Source of the DNA: Cyanobacteria bacterium FACHB-471
Lineage (GTDB): Bacteria; Cyanobacteriota; Cyanobacteriia; Elainellales; Elainellaceae
DNA: 64,000 bases
Assembly: GCA_014695345.1 (NCBI GenBank)
Contig: JACJOC010000115.1
Coordinates: 62,001 to 126,000 of the forward strand
Reading direction: 5' to 3'
The notes under the pieces were generated by a model. The model searched no databases, was not told the DNA's origin, and saw only the letters and a program-made list of their open reading frames with translations. A program made the translations under genes and the position numbers. This document shows, piece by piece, positions 16,647-25,778 of the stretch (position 1 is the first letter of the stretch; every line of letters begins with the position of its first letter).

Positions 16647-17453
16647 ATGCCTAGAACCAGGATTGGTGATATCGAGATGTATTACGAGATTCACGGCAGC
16701 GGTGAACCTGTAGTTTTGATTCATGGCTTGAGCATGGATAGCAGCACATGGTTCAACCAAATTCCTGTTCTCTCGCAGAAATATCAAGTCATCGTGTTCG
16801 ATAATCGTGGTGTTGGGCAAACTGATGCTCCTAATGAGGCTTACTCAACCGAGATGATGGCAGATGACGCTGCTGCCTTAATGAAGTTTTTGAATGTGGA
16901 TAACGCTCATATTTTGGGCTTTTCAATGGGGGGTATGATTGCTCAGACTATGACGTTGAAATATCCTGAGTTAGTGAGAAGCCTGCTGCTAGCCGCAACA
17001 GCTGCCCAATTTCCTGCCCGAGCAAAACATTTAGTGCAGATCTGGTTGAGAATGCTCAACGAAAATGTGTCTTTAGAAATCTCTACTAGGGATAGCTTTT
17101 TGTGGGTTTACACTAATGAGTTTTTTGAACATGATGAAACTGTAGCAGCTTCGGTTGACCGTGCGCTCAATCATCCTTACCCACTATCTATTCACGGTTT
17201 CGCTGGACAGGTTGCTGCGCTGATGCAGCATGACACGCGATCGCAAATCAACGAAATCTCAGTTCCGACTTTGGTATTAATTGGCAGAGATGAGATCTTC
17301 ATTCCTATGCAGTTTTCAGAAGAACTTGCTGCCAGAATTCCAAAAGCTGAGTTAGTGATATTAGAGCGTGGCGGACATAATTGTTGGATGGAATTTCCTG
17401 AGCCATTCAATCGAACTGTGATGCAGTTTTTAGAAGGAGTGACATCAATGTGA
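16647..17453 (+). CDS. Alpha/beta-hydrolase fold protein
   Basis: A 268-aa hydrolase from the ATG at 16647; a TTG eight codons earlier is possible. It shows the oxyanion HG motif (VVLIHGLSMDSSTW), the FDNRGVGQTDAP loop, the nucleophile elbow GFSMGG with Ser, the acidic GRDEIFIP strand and the catalytic His in ERGGHNCWMEFP. This is the general pattern of 3-oxoadipate enol-lactonase and esterase-like proteins. The substrate is unknown. It may close the cluster of import and breakdown genes that starts with the ABC operon. Confidence 0.85.
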   Translation: MPRTRIGDIEMYYEIHGSGEPVVLIHGLSMDSSTWFNQIPVLSQKYQVIVFDNRGVGQTDAPNEAYSTEMMADDAAALMKFLNVDNAHILGFSMGGMIAQTMTLKYPELVRSLLLAATAAQFPARAKHLVQIWLRMLNENVSLEISTRDSFLWVYTNEFFEHDETVAASVDRALNHPYPLSIHGFAGQVAALMQHDTRSQINEISVPTLVLIGRDEIFIPMQFSEELAARIPKAELVILERGGHNCWMEFPEPFNRTVMQFLEGVTSM

Positions 17454-17631
17454 GCAGCAAAAAGAATTGAGTTGTACCAGGAGTGTATAACCAATTCCAA
17501 TACACTTAACTGTTGAGAGGCTAGCCGTTAGCTTTAGATAAAGTACTCCATTATTACGACTTTGTACTTTTTAGCTATTGCTTAAGATACATAGGTTATG
17601 TTGGATACAAGGTGGAGTTCTGATTAACACT

Positions 17632-18759
17632 ATGGTTTTTCTTTGTCCCCAACACCAGCATGACTTGCTTCCCCAAGCTCATTCTCCTGAAGATGACTTA
17701 AAGCTTGCTGGTGAAATTAAAGACTTTTGGAACTCTATGTTTCAACTGTTTCAGAGTAAGACAGTTGAGATCACCTCTGCTTATCCTGATGAAGCGGATC
17801 AAGACAAACTATACTTCAAGGTTCGCCAAATTTTAGATGAGTCTCCTGAGGTAAAAGAAACTAACTATCGTCGTGGTGTATTTCAAGATCGGTTGTGGGC
17901 GAATGTGTTGACAGCAATCGATGAGGATCGACACCGCCTTGAAGCGGTCTATCAAAAACATTTAGAGGGGAAAGGAGAACTGGAACTGAATCCAGATCTG
18001 GACATTCCCATCCACCAACGTAAAACCAACATCCACCGAATGCCAGGGGGCTATCTCCACGAGCCTGAGGACAGTTTTGGCTCAGGAGTGCTGTACGACC
18101 ACGGCGTTTTTCTATATGGGCGTGGGTGGTTTGGACCTCTCAATGACGAACTGGGTCAAACCTTGATTCATCAGGTCTTGGCACAGCACTATCCAGATTT
18201 TCAGCCTCGCATGATTTTAGATTTAGGGTGTTCTGTGGGTCACAGCACATTACCCTATGCATCGACCTATCCCCAAGCCCAGGTTTGGGGAATTGATCTA
18301 GGGTCGTCATTGTTGAGATATGCGATCGCCCGTGCAAGAGTCTTGAACCAAACGGTGCATTTCTCTCAACAAAACGCTGAAAGTACTGAATTCCCCGATC
18401 AGTCTTTTGATTTAGTAGTAAGCCACATTCTTTTACACGAAATTCCTGGAGTAGCAAGAAAGCGAGTGTTTGCGGAAAGCTATCGCTTGCTAAAGCCGGG
18501 GGGAATTATGGTGCATTTGGAGAGCAAATTATTTCTTCAGCCTCCCACACTAGCTGCTCGGTATTTCCGTGATACTGAAGTCTGGGCAAATTCAGAACCC
18601 TATCTTGCTTCGTCAAAGTTTGATGATTTTCCTACTTACGCTTTAGAAGCAGGGTTTGCACCTGAGGCATTTCAGGTGCATCACGTACCGGGATACTATG
18701 CGTCTCAAAAGGGAAATGCTAATCCAGGCTGGGTGGCATTTTGTGGAGTCAAACGCTAG
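17632..18759 (+). CDS. SAM-dependent class I methyltransferase with N-terminal extension
   Basis: About 375 aa from the ATG at 17632, which has GGAG upstream; an earlier in-frame start at 17578 seems unlikely. The C-terminal half is a UbiE/Methyltransferase_11 domain: ILDLGCSVGHSTLPYA (motif I), VWGIDLGSSLLRYA, FDLVVSHILLHEIP (motif IV) and RLLKPGGIMVHLE. The first ~170 residues (FWNSMFQLFQSKTVE..., LHEPEDSFGSGVLYDHG) are not a domain I recognise. The acceptor is unknown; it stands alone. Confidence 0.8.
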   Translation: MVFLCPQHQHDLLPQAHSPEDDLKLAGEIKDFWNSMFQLFQSKTVEITSAYPDEADQDKLYFKVRQILDESPEVKETNYRRGVFQDRLWANVLTAIDEDRHRLEAVYQKHLEGKGELELNPDLDIPIHQRKTNIHRMPGGYLHEPEDSFGSGVLYDHGVFLYGRGWFGPLNDELGQTLIHQVLAQHYPDFQPRMILDLGCSVGHSTLPYASTYPQAQVWGIDLGSSLLRYAIARARVLNQTVHFSQQNAESTEFPDQSFDLVVSHILLHEIPGVARKRVFAESYRLLKPGGIMVHLESKLFLQPPTLAARYFRDTEVWANSEPYLASSKFDDFPTYALEAGFAPEAFQVHHVPGYYASQKGNANPGWVAFCGVKR

Positions 18760-18794
18760 TTAATCTGATTCTGTTTGTGCTGGCTCTTAAAGAG

Positions 18795-19736
18795 TTAGGA
18801 AGAGCGATCGCGCTGCAATTGCAAAGTCAGTGTGCGACGTTGTTTCTCCTGAGGATTCAGGAATGCAGCCGTGTTCAGACGATGCGCTTCCTCCAGATCA
18901 GAGGGCATATTGGTGCAGGGTTCTACTACAACCACATAATGATCACGCCACCCGCCATAACTTTGGAACATCCAGACATAAGGAAAATCAGCAGTATCAA
19001 ACGTCATGAGCAAAGCAGACTGGCTGCGTTGATGACGAATGCCGCAGTAGCCACTGGATAAATCAGAACTGTAATAAAACTCTTGAAGTTGAGAGGAGGG
19101 TGGTGGAATAATACGCAGATCAACAGACTCCCCATTAACGGCGATCGCCTCAGGAAAGCGGGTTTTTCCAGGTTGACCAATAATTTTGCTGAACTCCAAA
19201 AATGCAGGTTCTACCCAACAGTCGGGGAGCAGAATTTCGTCTCCCGCTTCAATTGCGATCGCTGCATGATGCTTAAACAGGAATGGAATTTGCGCCTCAG
19301 ACTGATTCTGGAACCAGTAAGTTAGCCGAGCCTCTGGGCGGTCTGGATCAAGTTGAATAGTCTTTTCTACTCGTATCGGGACGGTCTGACACTGGTATCC
19401 TAATGTGATGCTAAGGGGTGAACGTTCCAGGATTTCCCATTGCTGTGACCATAACTCTCCGTGGTCTGCCAAGGTCCTTCCCTGAAACAATCCGGCTGCA
19501 TCATTGGGAAAAACTTCATCCCAACCTCCCGTCCACTGCTCGTCAAAGGAAGCGCCAACAGGAAGCGATCGCGTGGTTTCAGGAGTGTAGTGTGATGGAT
19601 GCCAGAGCCAGGAATGCCCAGTTTTACAATCTTCTAATTGGTCGATACGTCCGCCAAGATCAGGACGAATAGTGAGCCTGATTTCAGAATTCTCCAGCGT
19701 TAAAACTTGAGCTTGCTTTACTGTCTCCAGCGTCAT
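18795..19736 (-). CDS. Aldose 1-epimerase / galactose-mutarotase-like protein
   Basis: About 313 aa from ATG 19736; a GTG six codons earlier is possible. The fold is indicated by IRLTIRPDLGGRIDQLED at the N-terminus, GWDEVFPNDAAG, RVEKTIQLDPDRPEARLTYW in the middle and VVVVEPCTNMP near the C-terminus. This matches the mutarotase-like superfamily that acts on hexoses or hexose 6-phosphates. The catalytic His/Glu pair cannot be assigned with certainty: FLFKHHAAIAIEAG supplies candidate histidines and VEPCT the Glu. Substrate unknown. Confidence 0.75.
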   Translation of the reverse strand: MTLETVKQAQVLTLENSEIRLTIRPDLGGRIDQLEDCKTGHSWLWHPSHYTPETTRSLPVGASFDEQWTGGWDEVFPNDAAGLFQGRTLADHGELWSQQWEILERSPLSITLGYQCQTVPIRVEKTIQLDPDRPEARLTYWFQNQSEAQIPFLFKHHAAIAIEAGDEILLPDCWVEPAFLEFSKIIGQPGKTRFPEAIAVNGESVDLRIIPPPSSQLQEFYYSSDLSSGYCGIRHQRSQSALLMTFDTADFPYVWMFQSYGGWRDHYVVVVEPCTNMPSDLEEAHRLNTAAFLNPQEKQRRTLTLQLQRDRSS

Positions 19737-20030
19737 TCCTACACTGATCCTCACTCTCTTTTCTGTGATTAAAGAATACAGTGCAGCCTCAAATTCTTCA
19801 CTATGCCCAAAGGGATATCCTGTGGTTCAAAAACAGCTTGTTATGAGGTTATTCGCTTCAAGAGCTTTCTTACTTTTTGGATATTCTCTTGATAAAACTC
19901 ACTTAAATTTTTCTCAGCTTTTCCTAATTAGCTTTTCATCTTAAGTTCAGCACTAAATCAAACTACCTGTCATATACTACATAGTGTAATACGCACGGCA
20001 TCATATCGAGATCTGCATATTGGAGTCACC

Positions 20031-20498
20031 ATGATTCGACCGAGCATACCCGACGACACAATTGCGTTAATTGACATAGCCAAAACGATCGGCTTCCAGC
20101 CTGATGAGCTTGAGGCGCTAAGCGAAATGCTGTCCGATTACTTTGGGGGCGATCGCGACACAGATCATTTCTGGATCACCGACGATGATAATGGACCAGT
20201 TGGGGTTGCCTATTGTGAACCGGAACGGATGACCGATCAAACGTGGAACTTGCAATTAATTGCTATCCGACCTGACCGCCAGGGACAAGGACGCGGTGCA
20301 ACGCTATTAAGCTATGTTGAACAAACGCTAGCGTCGTGTGGTGGGCGAATGTTGGTGGTGGAAACATCAGGAATGCCGGACTTTGAGCGCACACGCACCT
20401 TTTACGCAAAGTGTGGTTATGAGGAAGAGGCACGTATCCGTGACTTCTACACGACAGGTGATGACAAGATCGTTTATCGCAAGATGTTGGCTGACTAA
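20031..20498 (+). CDS. GNAT-family N-acetyltransferase
   Basis: A 155-aa GNAT protein. The acetyl-CoA loop is LQLIAIRPDRQGQGRGATLL (motif A, Q/RxxGxG/A). It is followed by MLVVETSGMPDFERTRTFY and KCGYEEEARIRDFYTTGDDK, the usual motif B region of the cyanobacterial group. Substrate unknown. A GGAG ribosome site lies 8 bp before the ATG. The threonine aldolase gene follows 60 bp later in the same direction and the two may be co-transcribed. Confidence 0.87.
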   Translation: MIRPSIPDDTIALIDIAKTIGFQPDELEALSEMLSDYFGGDRDTDHFWITDDDNGPVGVAYCEPERMTDQTWNLQLIAIRPDRQGQGRGATLLSYVEQTLASCGGRMLVVETSGMPDFERTRTFYAKCGYEEEARIRDFYTTGDDKIVYRKMLAD

Positions 20499-20558
20499 AA
20501 GGAGCTTTAACGAGTATTCTCAAGGCATAACCAGGGAAGCACATCTACAGGAGTAACA

Positions 20559-21626
20559 ATGCAATTCGGCAGCGATAACCAAACAGGGGCATCTCCTCAG
20601 GTATTGGAGATGATAGTGACTGCTAATGCAGGATATACCCACGGATATGGAGATGACATCTGGACTAAAAGAGCAGTAGAGGCTTTAAGAGAAACCTTTC
20701 AATGCGATTTGGATGCGTTTTTTGTGTCCACCGGAACTGCTGCCAACAGTTTGGCACTCTCATGTCTGGTGCAACCTTGGGAAGCTATCCTTTGCCACGC
20801 TCAGGCGCACATCATAACGGACGAATCAACTGCACCAGAGTTTTTTACGAATGGCGCTCGCCTGATCGGGCTTGCTCGTGGAGAGGGAAAACTCACCGCC
20901 CAACATCTTTTAGATTATTTTGAAGGCGCAGGCGTTGATATTCCCCACAATCCACTAGTTCGAGCCTTGAGCCTTACACAAGCAACAGAATCAGGACTGG
21001 TTTACACGCCAGATGAAATTGCATCTGTGACCTCTGTAGCTCGGCAACACCACTTGTCAGTGCACATGGATGGAGCGCGCTTTTCAAATGCGGTAGCGGC
21101 ATTGGGTTGCACACCGGCAGATCTCACCTGGAAGTCGGGAGTTGATATTCTGTGTTTGGGGGCTACAAAGAATGGTTGTTTAGCAGCCGAAGCAGTGATC
21201 ATTTTCAAATCTGGTCTTGCTGAACAATTCGTACATCGTCGAAAACGAGCAGGTCATTTGTTGTCTAAGGGTCGGTTTTTAAGTGCCCAAATCATAGGTT
21301 GGCTCAAGGATGAGCATTGGCTAGAACTTGCCCATCATGCAAACGGACAAGCAGCCCAACTTGCAAATGCATTGTCTGCTATTCCTAGTGTCCGTATTGT
21401 TTGGACGACTCAAGCCAATGAGATCTTCGCAGTGATGCCAAAGCAGGTGGCAAATTATCTGCAATCTTCTGGGGCAGAGTTTTATGAGTGGTATCGTGAG
21501 TCTTTGCCGCGAAATGTTGTGATTGACAAAAATGAAATACTGATTCGATTGGTCACTTCCTTTGCAACCAAAGATAGTCACGTTCGTGACTTTTGTTCCC
21601 TCCTTCAAAGTTCTTCCCTCAAATAG
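20559..21626 (+). CDS. Low-specificity L-threonine aldolase-like PLP enzyme
   Basis: A 355-aa member of the beta-eliminating lyase family that cleaves threonine or allo-threonine to glycine and acetaldehyde. Markers are QFGSDNQTGASPQVLEMI, STGTAANSLALSCLV, AHIITDESTAPEFF, VHMDGARFSNAVAALG and the PLP-binding Lys in CLGATKNGCLAAEAV. The start ATG has a good ribosome site (CAGGAG). The GNAT gene precedes it by 60 bp. No unusual features. Confidence 0.88.
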   Translation: MQFGSDNQTGASPQVLEMIVTANAGYTHGYGDDIWTKRAVEALRETFQCDLDAFFVSTGTAANSLALSCLVQPWEAILCHAQAHIITDESTAPEFFTNGARLIGLARGEGKLTAQHLLDYFEGAGVDIPHNPLVRALSLTQATESGLVYTPDEIASVTSVARQHHLSVHMDGARFSNAVAALGCTPADLTWKSGVDILCLGATKNGCLAAEAVIIFKSGLAEQFVHRRKRAGHLLSKGRFLSAQIIGWLKDEHWLELAHHANGQAAQLANALSAIPSVRIVWTTQANEIFAVMPKQVANYLQSSGAEFYEWYRESLPRNVVIDKNEILIRLVTSFATKDSHVRDFCSLLQSSSLK

Positions 21627-21754
21627 CGATCGCCATCCAACAGCCCAGATGGAGACGCAACAAAAACCTAAATTTTGAGTTTAAGAGCACTACTACTTAT
21701 CCTAACCATTGGACTGCTTTGTTCAAGCAAGTAGAAGCCAAAAGGAGTTTGTTT

Positions 21755-22165
21755 ATGCCCTCTCTACGAACTACTCTTCTCGTCGATAGTATTGTTTGTT
21801 TTGTTTATGGAGCAGTGCTGACGATTGCAGCAGACTCACTCTCTACTCTATCTACAACCAACCCTATCTCTTTACTCGGCTATTCCTTACCAGACGCTCT
21901 GAGGATTCTAGGATGGAGTGTATTGGGAGTTGGGCTGTATGTTTGTGTTGTTGGTTGCGCCAAACCTATCAGACCTATTGCAGCTTGGTTGGTCATTGGA
22001 ATCGAAATTGCTTGGACAGTTGGCAGCGTATTATTGTTAGCCTGGATTGGAAATACACTTTCCTGGATAGGTATAGCTTTTATCATTTCAAGTGCAGTAG
22101 CTGTGTTGGGTTTCATGATTCTTGAGCTAATTGGGCTTCAATCATTGTATGAGCGGCAAATCTAG
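21755..22165 (+). CDS. Small four-helix membrane protein of unknown function
   Basis: A protein of 136 aa from the ATG at 21755, preceded by AAAAGGAG at a good distance. A longer frame begins at 21593 but overlaps the aldolase gene and has no membrane-protein character. Four hydrophobic helices are predicted by eye: VDSIVCFVYGAVLTIAAD, ILGWSVLGVGLYVCVVGC, IAAWLVIGIEIAWTVGSVLL and WIGIAFIISSAVAVLGFMI. I do not recognise the family beyond general similarity to small cyanobacterial integral-membrane proteins. Confidence 0.7.
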   Translation: MPSLRTTLLVDSIVCFVYGAVLTIAADSLSTLSTTNPISLLGYSLPDALRILGWSVLGVGLYVCVVGCAKPIRPIAAWLVIGIEIAWTVGSVLLLAWIGNTLSWIGIAFIISSAVAVLGFMILELIGLQSLYERQI

Positions 22166-22321
22166 TAGTCTTTTTGTCTGGTGCCCACCTCAATCGTACT
22201 GATTGTGTTGTTCTGCACAAGCTGACTTAACATAAGGTCTTTCCTGTGATAGGAGGTTCTCCGCTGGTTTGCGTATAAAAGGTGAGAGGAACCGTATCTT
22301 TAAGGGTTAAGGAGTTAGGTT

Positions 22322-22417
22322 ATGGCAGCGCGATATTTTGCTTTAATCAGCGGTATTACCTATGCTCTTTGGAGCAAAGTAAGCGAATGGGGGTATATCA
22401 GCTTCCCTCATCAATGA
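22322..22417 (+). pseudogene. Truncated start of a DUF4383-like membrane-protein gene
   Basis: Thirty-one codons beginning MAARYFALISGITYALW follow a good ribosome site (AAGGAG, 22308-22313). The opening resembles DUF4383 membrane proteins, which continue with hydrophobic helices. Here the frame ends after a short hydrophilic tail, inside the 3' end of the convergent SNF2 gene. It looks like a gene start cut by a deletion or rearrangement, though a genuine small protein cannot be ruled out. Confidence 0.4.
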
Positions 22418-25400
22418 CGGCGCTGCGATCGAGCAACAGCAGGTTACGAAGCTGGTCAGTGTCAAACTCGGTTAACCAGTTTTCACCTGTGCCTACCACC
22501 TGTTCAGACAGTGTTTTTTTGCTTTCAATTAGTTCATGAATGCGCTCTTCTAAGGTGCCAGTGCAGACAAACTTGTGAACCTGCACGTTGCGGGTTTGCC
22601 CGATACGAAAGACGCGATCGGTTGCCTGATTTTCCACCGCAGGATTCCACCAGCGATCGAAGTGAAACACATGATTAGCTCTGGTTAAGTTGAGTCCTAC
22701 GCCGCCTGCTTTAAGCGAAAGGATAAATACTCGTGGGCCCTGCGGGTCGTTCTGAAAGCGATCGACCATTTCCTCTCGTTGCTTCTTAGACGTGCCGCCA
22801 TATAAAAACAGCGTTTCCCGGTTGAACTGTTGCTCTAGGTAGGCTTTAAGGAATTTGCCCCACTCGGCAAACTGAGTAAAGATAAGTGCGCGATCGCCTT
22901 CTGCCAACAGTTCATCCAGCATTTCCTCCAACCGCTGAAGTTTGCCAGAAAGGGAGCGGAAGGATGAAGGATGAGGGATGAGGGATGAGGTGTTTTTCGT
23001 ATTCTTGGTATCTTTTGCGGCTGCTTCTTCCTTGAACAGCACAGGATGGTTGCAAACCTGTTTTAGCTTGACCAGCAGTGCCAAAATCATGCCGTGACGC
23101 TGAATACCCTCAGCCGATTCGATTTCAACTAGCGACTGATCAACCAGCTTTTGATACAGGGCGGCTTGCTCGGCTGATAGCCCACAAAACACACTCATTT
23201 CCTGCTTGTCGGGCAAGTCTTGAATGATGGTGCGATCGGTTTTGAGTCGTCGCAAGATGAAGGGTTGAACCAGCGATCGCAATGTTTGCAATGAAGCTGT
23301 ATCGCCATAGCGCTCAATCGGCACAGCAAACCGCCGCTGGAAGAAGTTGCGCGGCCCCAGATAACCGGGGTTGAGGAAATCCAGAATTGACCAAAGTTCC
23401 GACAAGCGGTTTTCGATGGGGGTTCCGGTGAGGGCAATGCGAAACTGGGTTTCAAGCTGGCGGACTGCCTGAGACTGTTTTGCCTCTGGGTTTTTGATGT
23501 TCTGCGCCTCATCCAGCACTACCCCTTGCCAGGAAACGCTTTGCAGATCTTTGGCATCTCGGTAGACCAGTGCATAGCTAGTAATCACCAGGTCATAGCC
23601 CTTGACCGCCTTGGCAAATGCTTTACCTTGCGATCGCTTATCGCCGTGATGCACCAGCACTTTTAGATCCGGGCCAAACTTCTTCACCTCGCGTTCCCAG
23701 TTGCCCAGCACTGAGGTGGGACACACCAGCAGCGTTGGGGCTTCCAATGCATCCTGTTCTTTTAGGTGCAGCAGCAGGGCAATCAGTTGAATCGTCTTAC
23801 CCAGACCCATATCGTCAGCTAAGCAAGCCCCTAAACCCCAGCGTTCCAAAAAGGCTAGCCATGAGGTTCCCCGTACCTGATAGGGACGCAGTTCGCCTTG
23901 AAAGCTTTCAGGAGTGGCGATCGCCTCTACACTCTGATTGCCGGTCGTGAGCGTGTTGATTAGCTCTTGCAGCGAACCCGATGCCTCAAAGTTGACCACC
24001 GGTAGCTTTTCGATCATCTGCGTGTCGCCCGTGCTGATTCGCAGCGCATCTTCCAGCGACAGCGCCATCTGGTCTTTGCGACTCTCAAAGAAGCTTTGGG
24101 CAGCCCGCACGTCTTGAGGACGCAATTCCACCCATTCCCCGTTAATCTCGACCAGCGGCGTATTCAGTGCCACCAGCCGATCAAATTCCTCCTTAGAAAG
24201 CCGCTGTCCGCCAATTGACAGTTCCCACTTAAAGTTGAGCAGGCTTTGCAACCCTAGCCGCTGTTTGTTGCGTTTCGAAGGGGCTTCTGCCCTGACTTGC
24301 AGCCCCAACCGATTAGCCAAGCCCTGGTGATTAGCCAAACTGGGCGGCAACACCACGCCAAAACCGCTGTCTTGGAGCTGCCACGCTGACGACTTGATGA
24401 AGTCGTAAACCTGCATCGGGTTGAGCGGAGAAGCATACGGCTGCTGCACTTGCAGGCTCGGCTCCAGCACCGGATAAAGCCTGGAAGCAAAGCCCAACCC
24501 GGCTAAGAGCGTTTCCTGGGGATGGTGGATAGTACGCCCTAAATAGTCCAACTGCTCTACTGGGTTGTTCCAAATCGTTTTGGCGCTGACTAAAAAATCG
24601 GCATCTTGAGCCGCCTGAAGGTAAAACTCCAGCGCCCAGTCCGTCTTGCCAGGGGCAGGCGTTCGCAAATAAAAGCAAGTGCGGAAGGAAGCCGCCTGCT
24701 GGGTCAACTGCTGCTGAATAGGGGCGATCCAGTTGTTCAGGACTGCTTCTAGCCGCTCCAGCTTCTCGGCTTCTGTGGAAACCATTCCTGGATGAGGCGC
24801 GTCGGAGGCGATCGCTCCTAGTGCTTGGAGCCACTCTCGCACGGGCGTATCTTTGGGCAGGGGAACGGCGGGCAAAGGATGGCTGACCAGGGCAAGCCGA
24901 ATTTGAGCATCAATGGTTTGGTGCAGAAAATTAAGCAGCAGAGTTTGTGCTACGGGGAAGACGGCTGCTTCCACGGACTCGGTGTCAAGCGGCTGGTAAG
25001 CCCGGCAGGCAGCAGGCATTTGTCGTGAAAAATGCTCCAACCGGGACTGGTCAGCAGCACTGTCTAACAAGGCTTGCCAGCGGGCAACGGCAACTTCATC
25101 TGAGCGCTCTAGAATCGGCAGAAATTTGGAACGAGCTAACAAATCCAGGTGCCAACGGGCAACGTGCGACCAAAAGCGCAAATCTCCGCTGAGCCAGGAC
25201 TCTTCACTTACAGAACTGAGGGGTAAGGATTGGAGGAATTGAATCGCTTCCAGTGGCTTCAGGCAAATTCCCTGTACCTGCCAGAACTGCGGCGTAGGGA
25301 CTGCATTTTCATCGGGCGAAGTGGATTGAGCAGCGGAGTGCTGCGGAATAGCAATCGCTTCCTCCGTCTCATCTAGCCTGACTTGATAGGTCGGCAGGGC

Positions 25401-25778
25401 AAACGCCACCGACTGCAAGCGAGCCATTGCGGACTCCAATAAAGCTGTCGCCTCCACTTGAGTCGCAGATTGCAATTTTGACCGGGATGATTTCGCTTTT
25501 GTCTGGGCAGTGCGTCCGGCTTCAGCTTCTAGTGGCACATCTGAGACAGCCCAGTTGATTTGGCGAGACTGATGCAGCGATCGCAGCCAATCAACTAGTT
25601 CCGCAGCAGTCATCACAAACGGATGGGGTAACACAGCATTAGGCTGCGCTTCTTCTGCCTGTGACTCAACTCTGCGCCAGGTTTCACCCCAAATCAAGAA
25701 ACAACTTGCCTGAAGCCCAGAAGACTGAGAAGAAGACGTTTGAGGCTGGAGAAGCCAGCTACCGTGAAGAATTGCCAT
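22398..25778 (-). CDS. SNF2-family DEAD/DEAH-box helicase-like ATPase (HepA type)
   Basis: An 1126-aa protein. The N-terminal ~550 residues form the SNF2-associated region found in bacterial members (SIGGQRLSKEEFDRLVALNT, VELRPQDVRAAQSFFESRKD). The ATPase core follows: FQGELRPYQVRGTSWLAFL, Walker A DDMGLGKTIQ near residue 655, DEAQNIKNP, ALTGTPIENRLSELWSILDF, then helicase-C motifs FLYGGTSKKQREEMVDRFQ and GGVGLNLTRANHVFHFDRWW. These proteins remodel DNA- or RNA-protein complexes using ATP. Between the two lobes the reading frame contains four GGATGAR heptamers (read on the plus strand), encoding SSLIPHPSSF. It stands alone. Confidence 0.93.
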   Translation of the reverse strand: MAILHGSWLLQPQTSSSQSSGLQASCFLIWGETWRRVESQAEEAQPNAVLPHPFVMTAAELVDWLRSLHQSRQINWAVSDVPLEAEAGRTAQTKAKSSRSKLQSATQVEATALLESAMARLQSVAFALPTYQVRLDETEEAIAIPQHSAAQSTSPDENAVPTPQFWQVQGICLKPLEAIQFLQSLPLSSVSEESWLSGDLRFWSHVARWHLDLLARSKFLPILERSDEVAVARWQALLDSAADQSRLEHFSRQMPAACRAYQPLDTESVEAAVFPVAQTLLLNFLHQTIDAQIRLALVSHPLPAVPLPKDTPVREWLQALGAIASDAPHPGMVSTEAEKLERLEAVLNNWIAPIQQQLTQQAASFRTCFYLRTPAPGKTDWALEFYLQAAQDADFLVSAKTIWNNPVEQLDYLGRTIHHPQETLLAGLGFASRLYPVLEPSLQVQQPYASPLNPMQVYDFIKSSAWQLQDSGFGVVLPPSLANHQGLANRLGLQVRAEAPSKRNKQRLGLQSLLNFKWELSIGGQRLSKEEFDRLVALNTPLVEINGEWVELRPQDVRAAQSFFESRKDQMALSLEDALRISTGDTQMIEKLPVVNFEASGSLQELINTLTTGNQSVEAIATPESFQGELRPYQVRGTSWLAFLERWGLGACLADDMGLGKTIQLIALLLHLKEQDALEAPTLLVCPTSVLGNWEREVKKFGPDLKVLVHHGDKRSQGKAFAKAVKGYDLVITSYALVYRDAKDLQSVSWQGVVLDEAQNIKNPEAKQSQAVRQLETQFRIALTGTPIENRLSELWSILDFLNPGYLGPRNFFQRRFAVPIERYGDTASLQTLRSLVQPFILRRLKTDRTIIQDLPDKQEMSVFCGLSAEQAALYQKLVDQSLVEIESAEGIQRHGMILALLVKLKQVCNHPVLFKEEAAAKDTKNTKNTSSLIPHPSSFRSLSGKLQRLEEMLDELLAEGDRALIFTQFAEWGKFLKAYLEQQFNRETLFLYGGTSKKQREEMVDRFQNDPQGPRVFILSLKAGGVGLNLTRANHVFHFDRWWNPAVENQATDRVFRIGQTRNVQVHKFVCTGTLEERIHELIESKKTLSEQVVGTGENWLTEFDTDQLRNLLLLDRSAVIDEGS
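22962..22989. repeat. GGATGAR heptanucleotide repeat (4 units) within the SNF2 gene
   Basis: Four consecutive heptamers, GGATGAA then three GGATGAG, lie inside the coding region. Twenty-eight bases are not a multiple of three alone, so the flanks must compensate to keep the frame. The same family brackets the large WD40 gene at 37432 and 41996. Confidence 0.9.
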
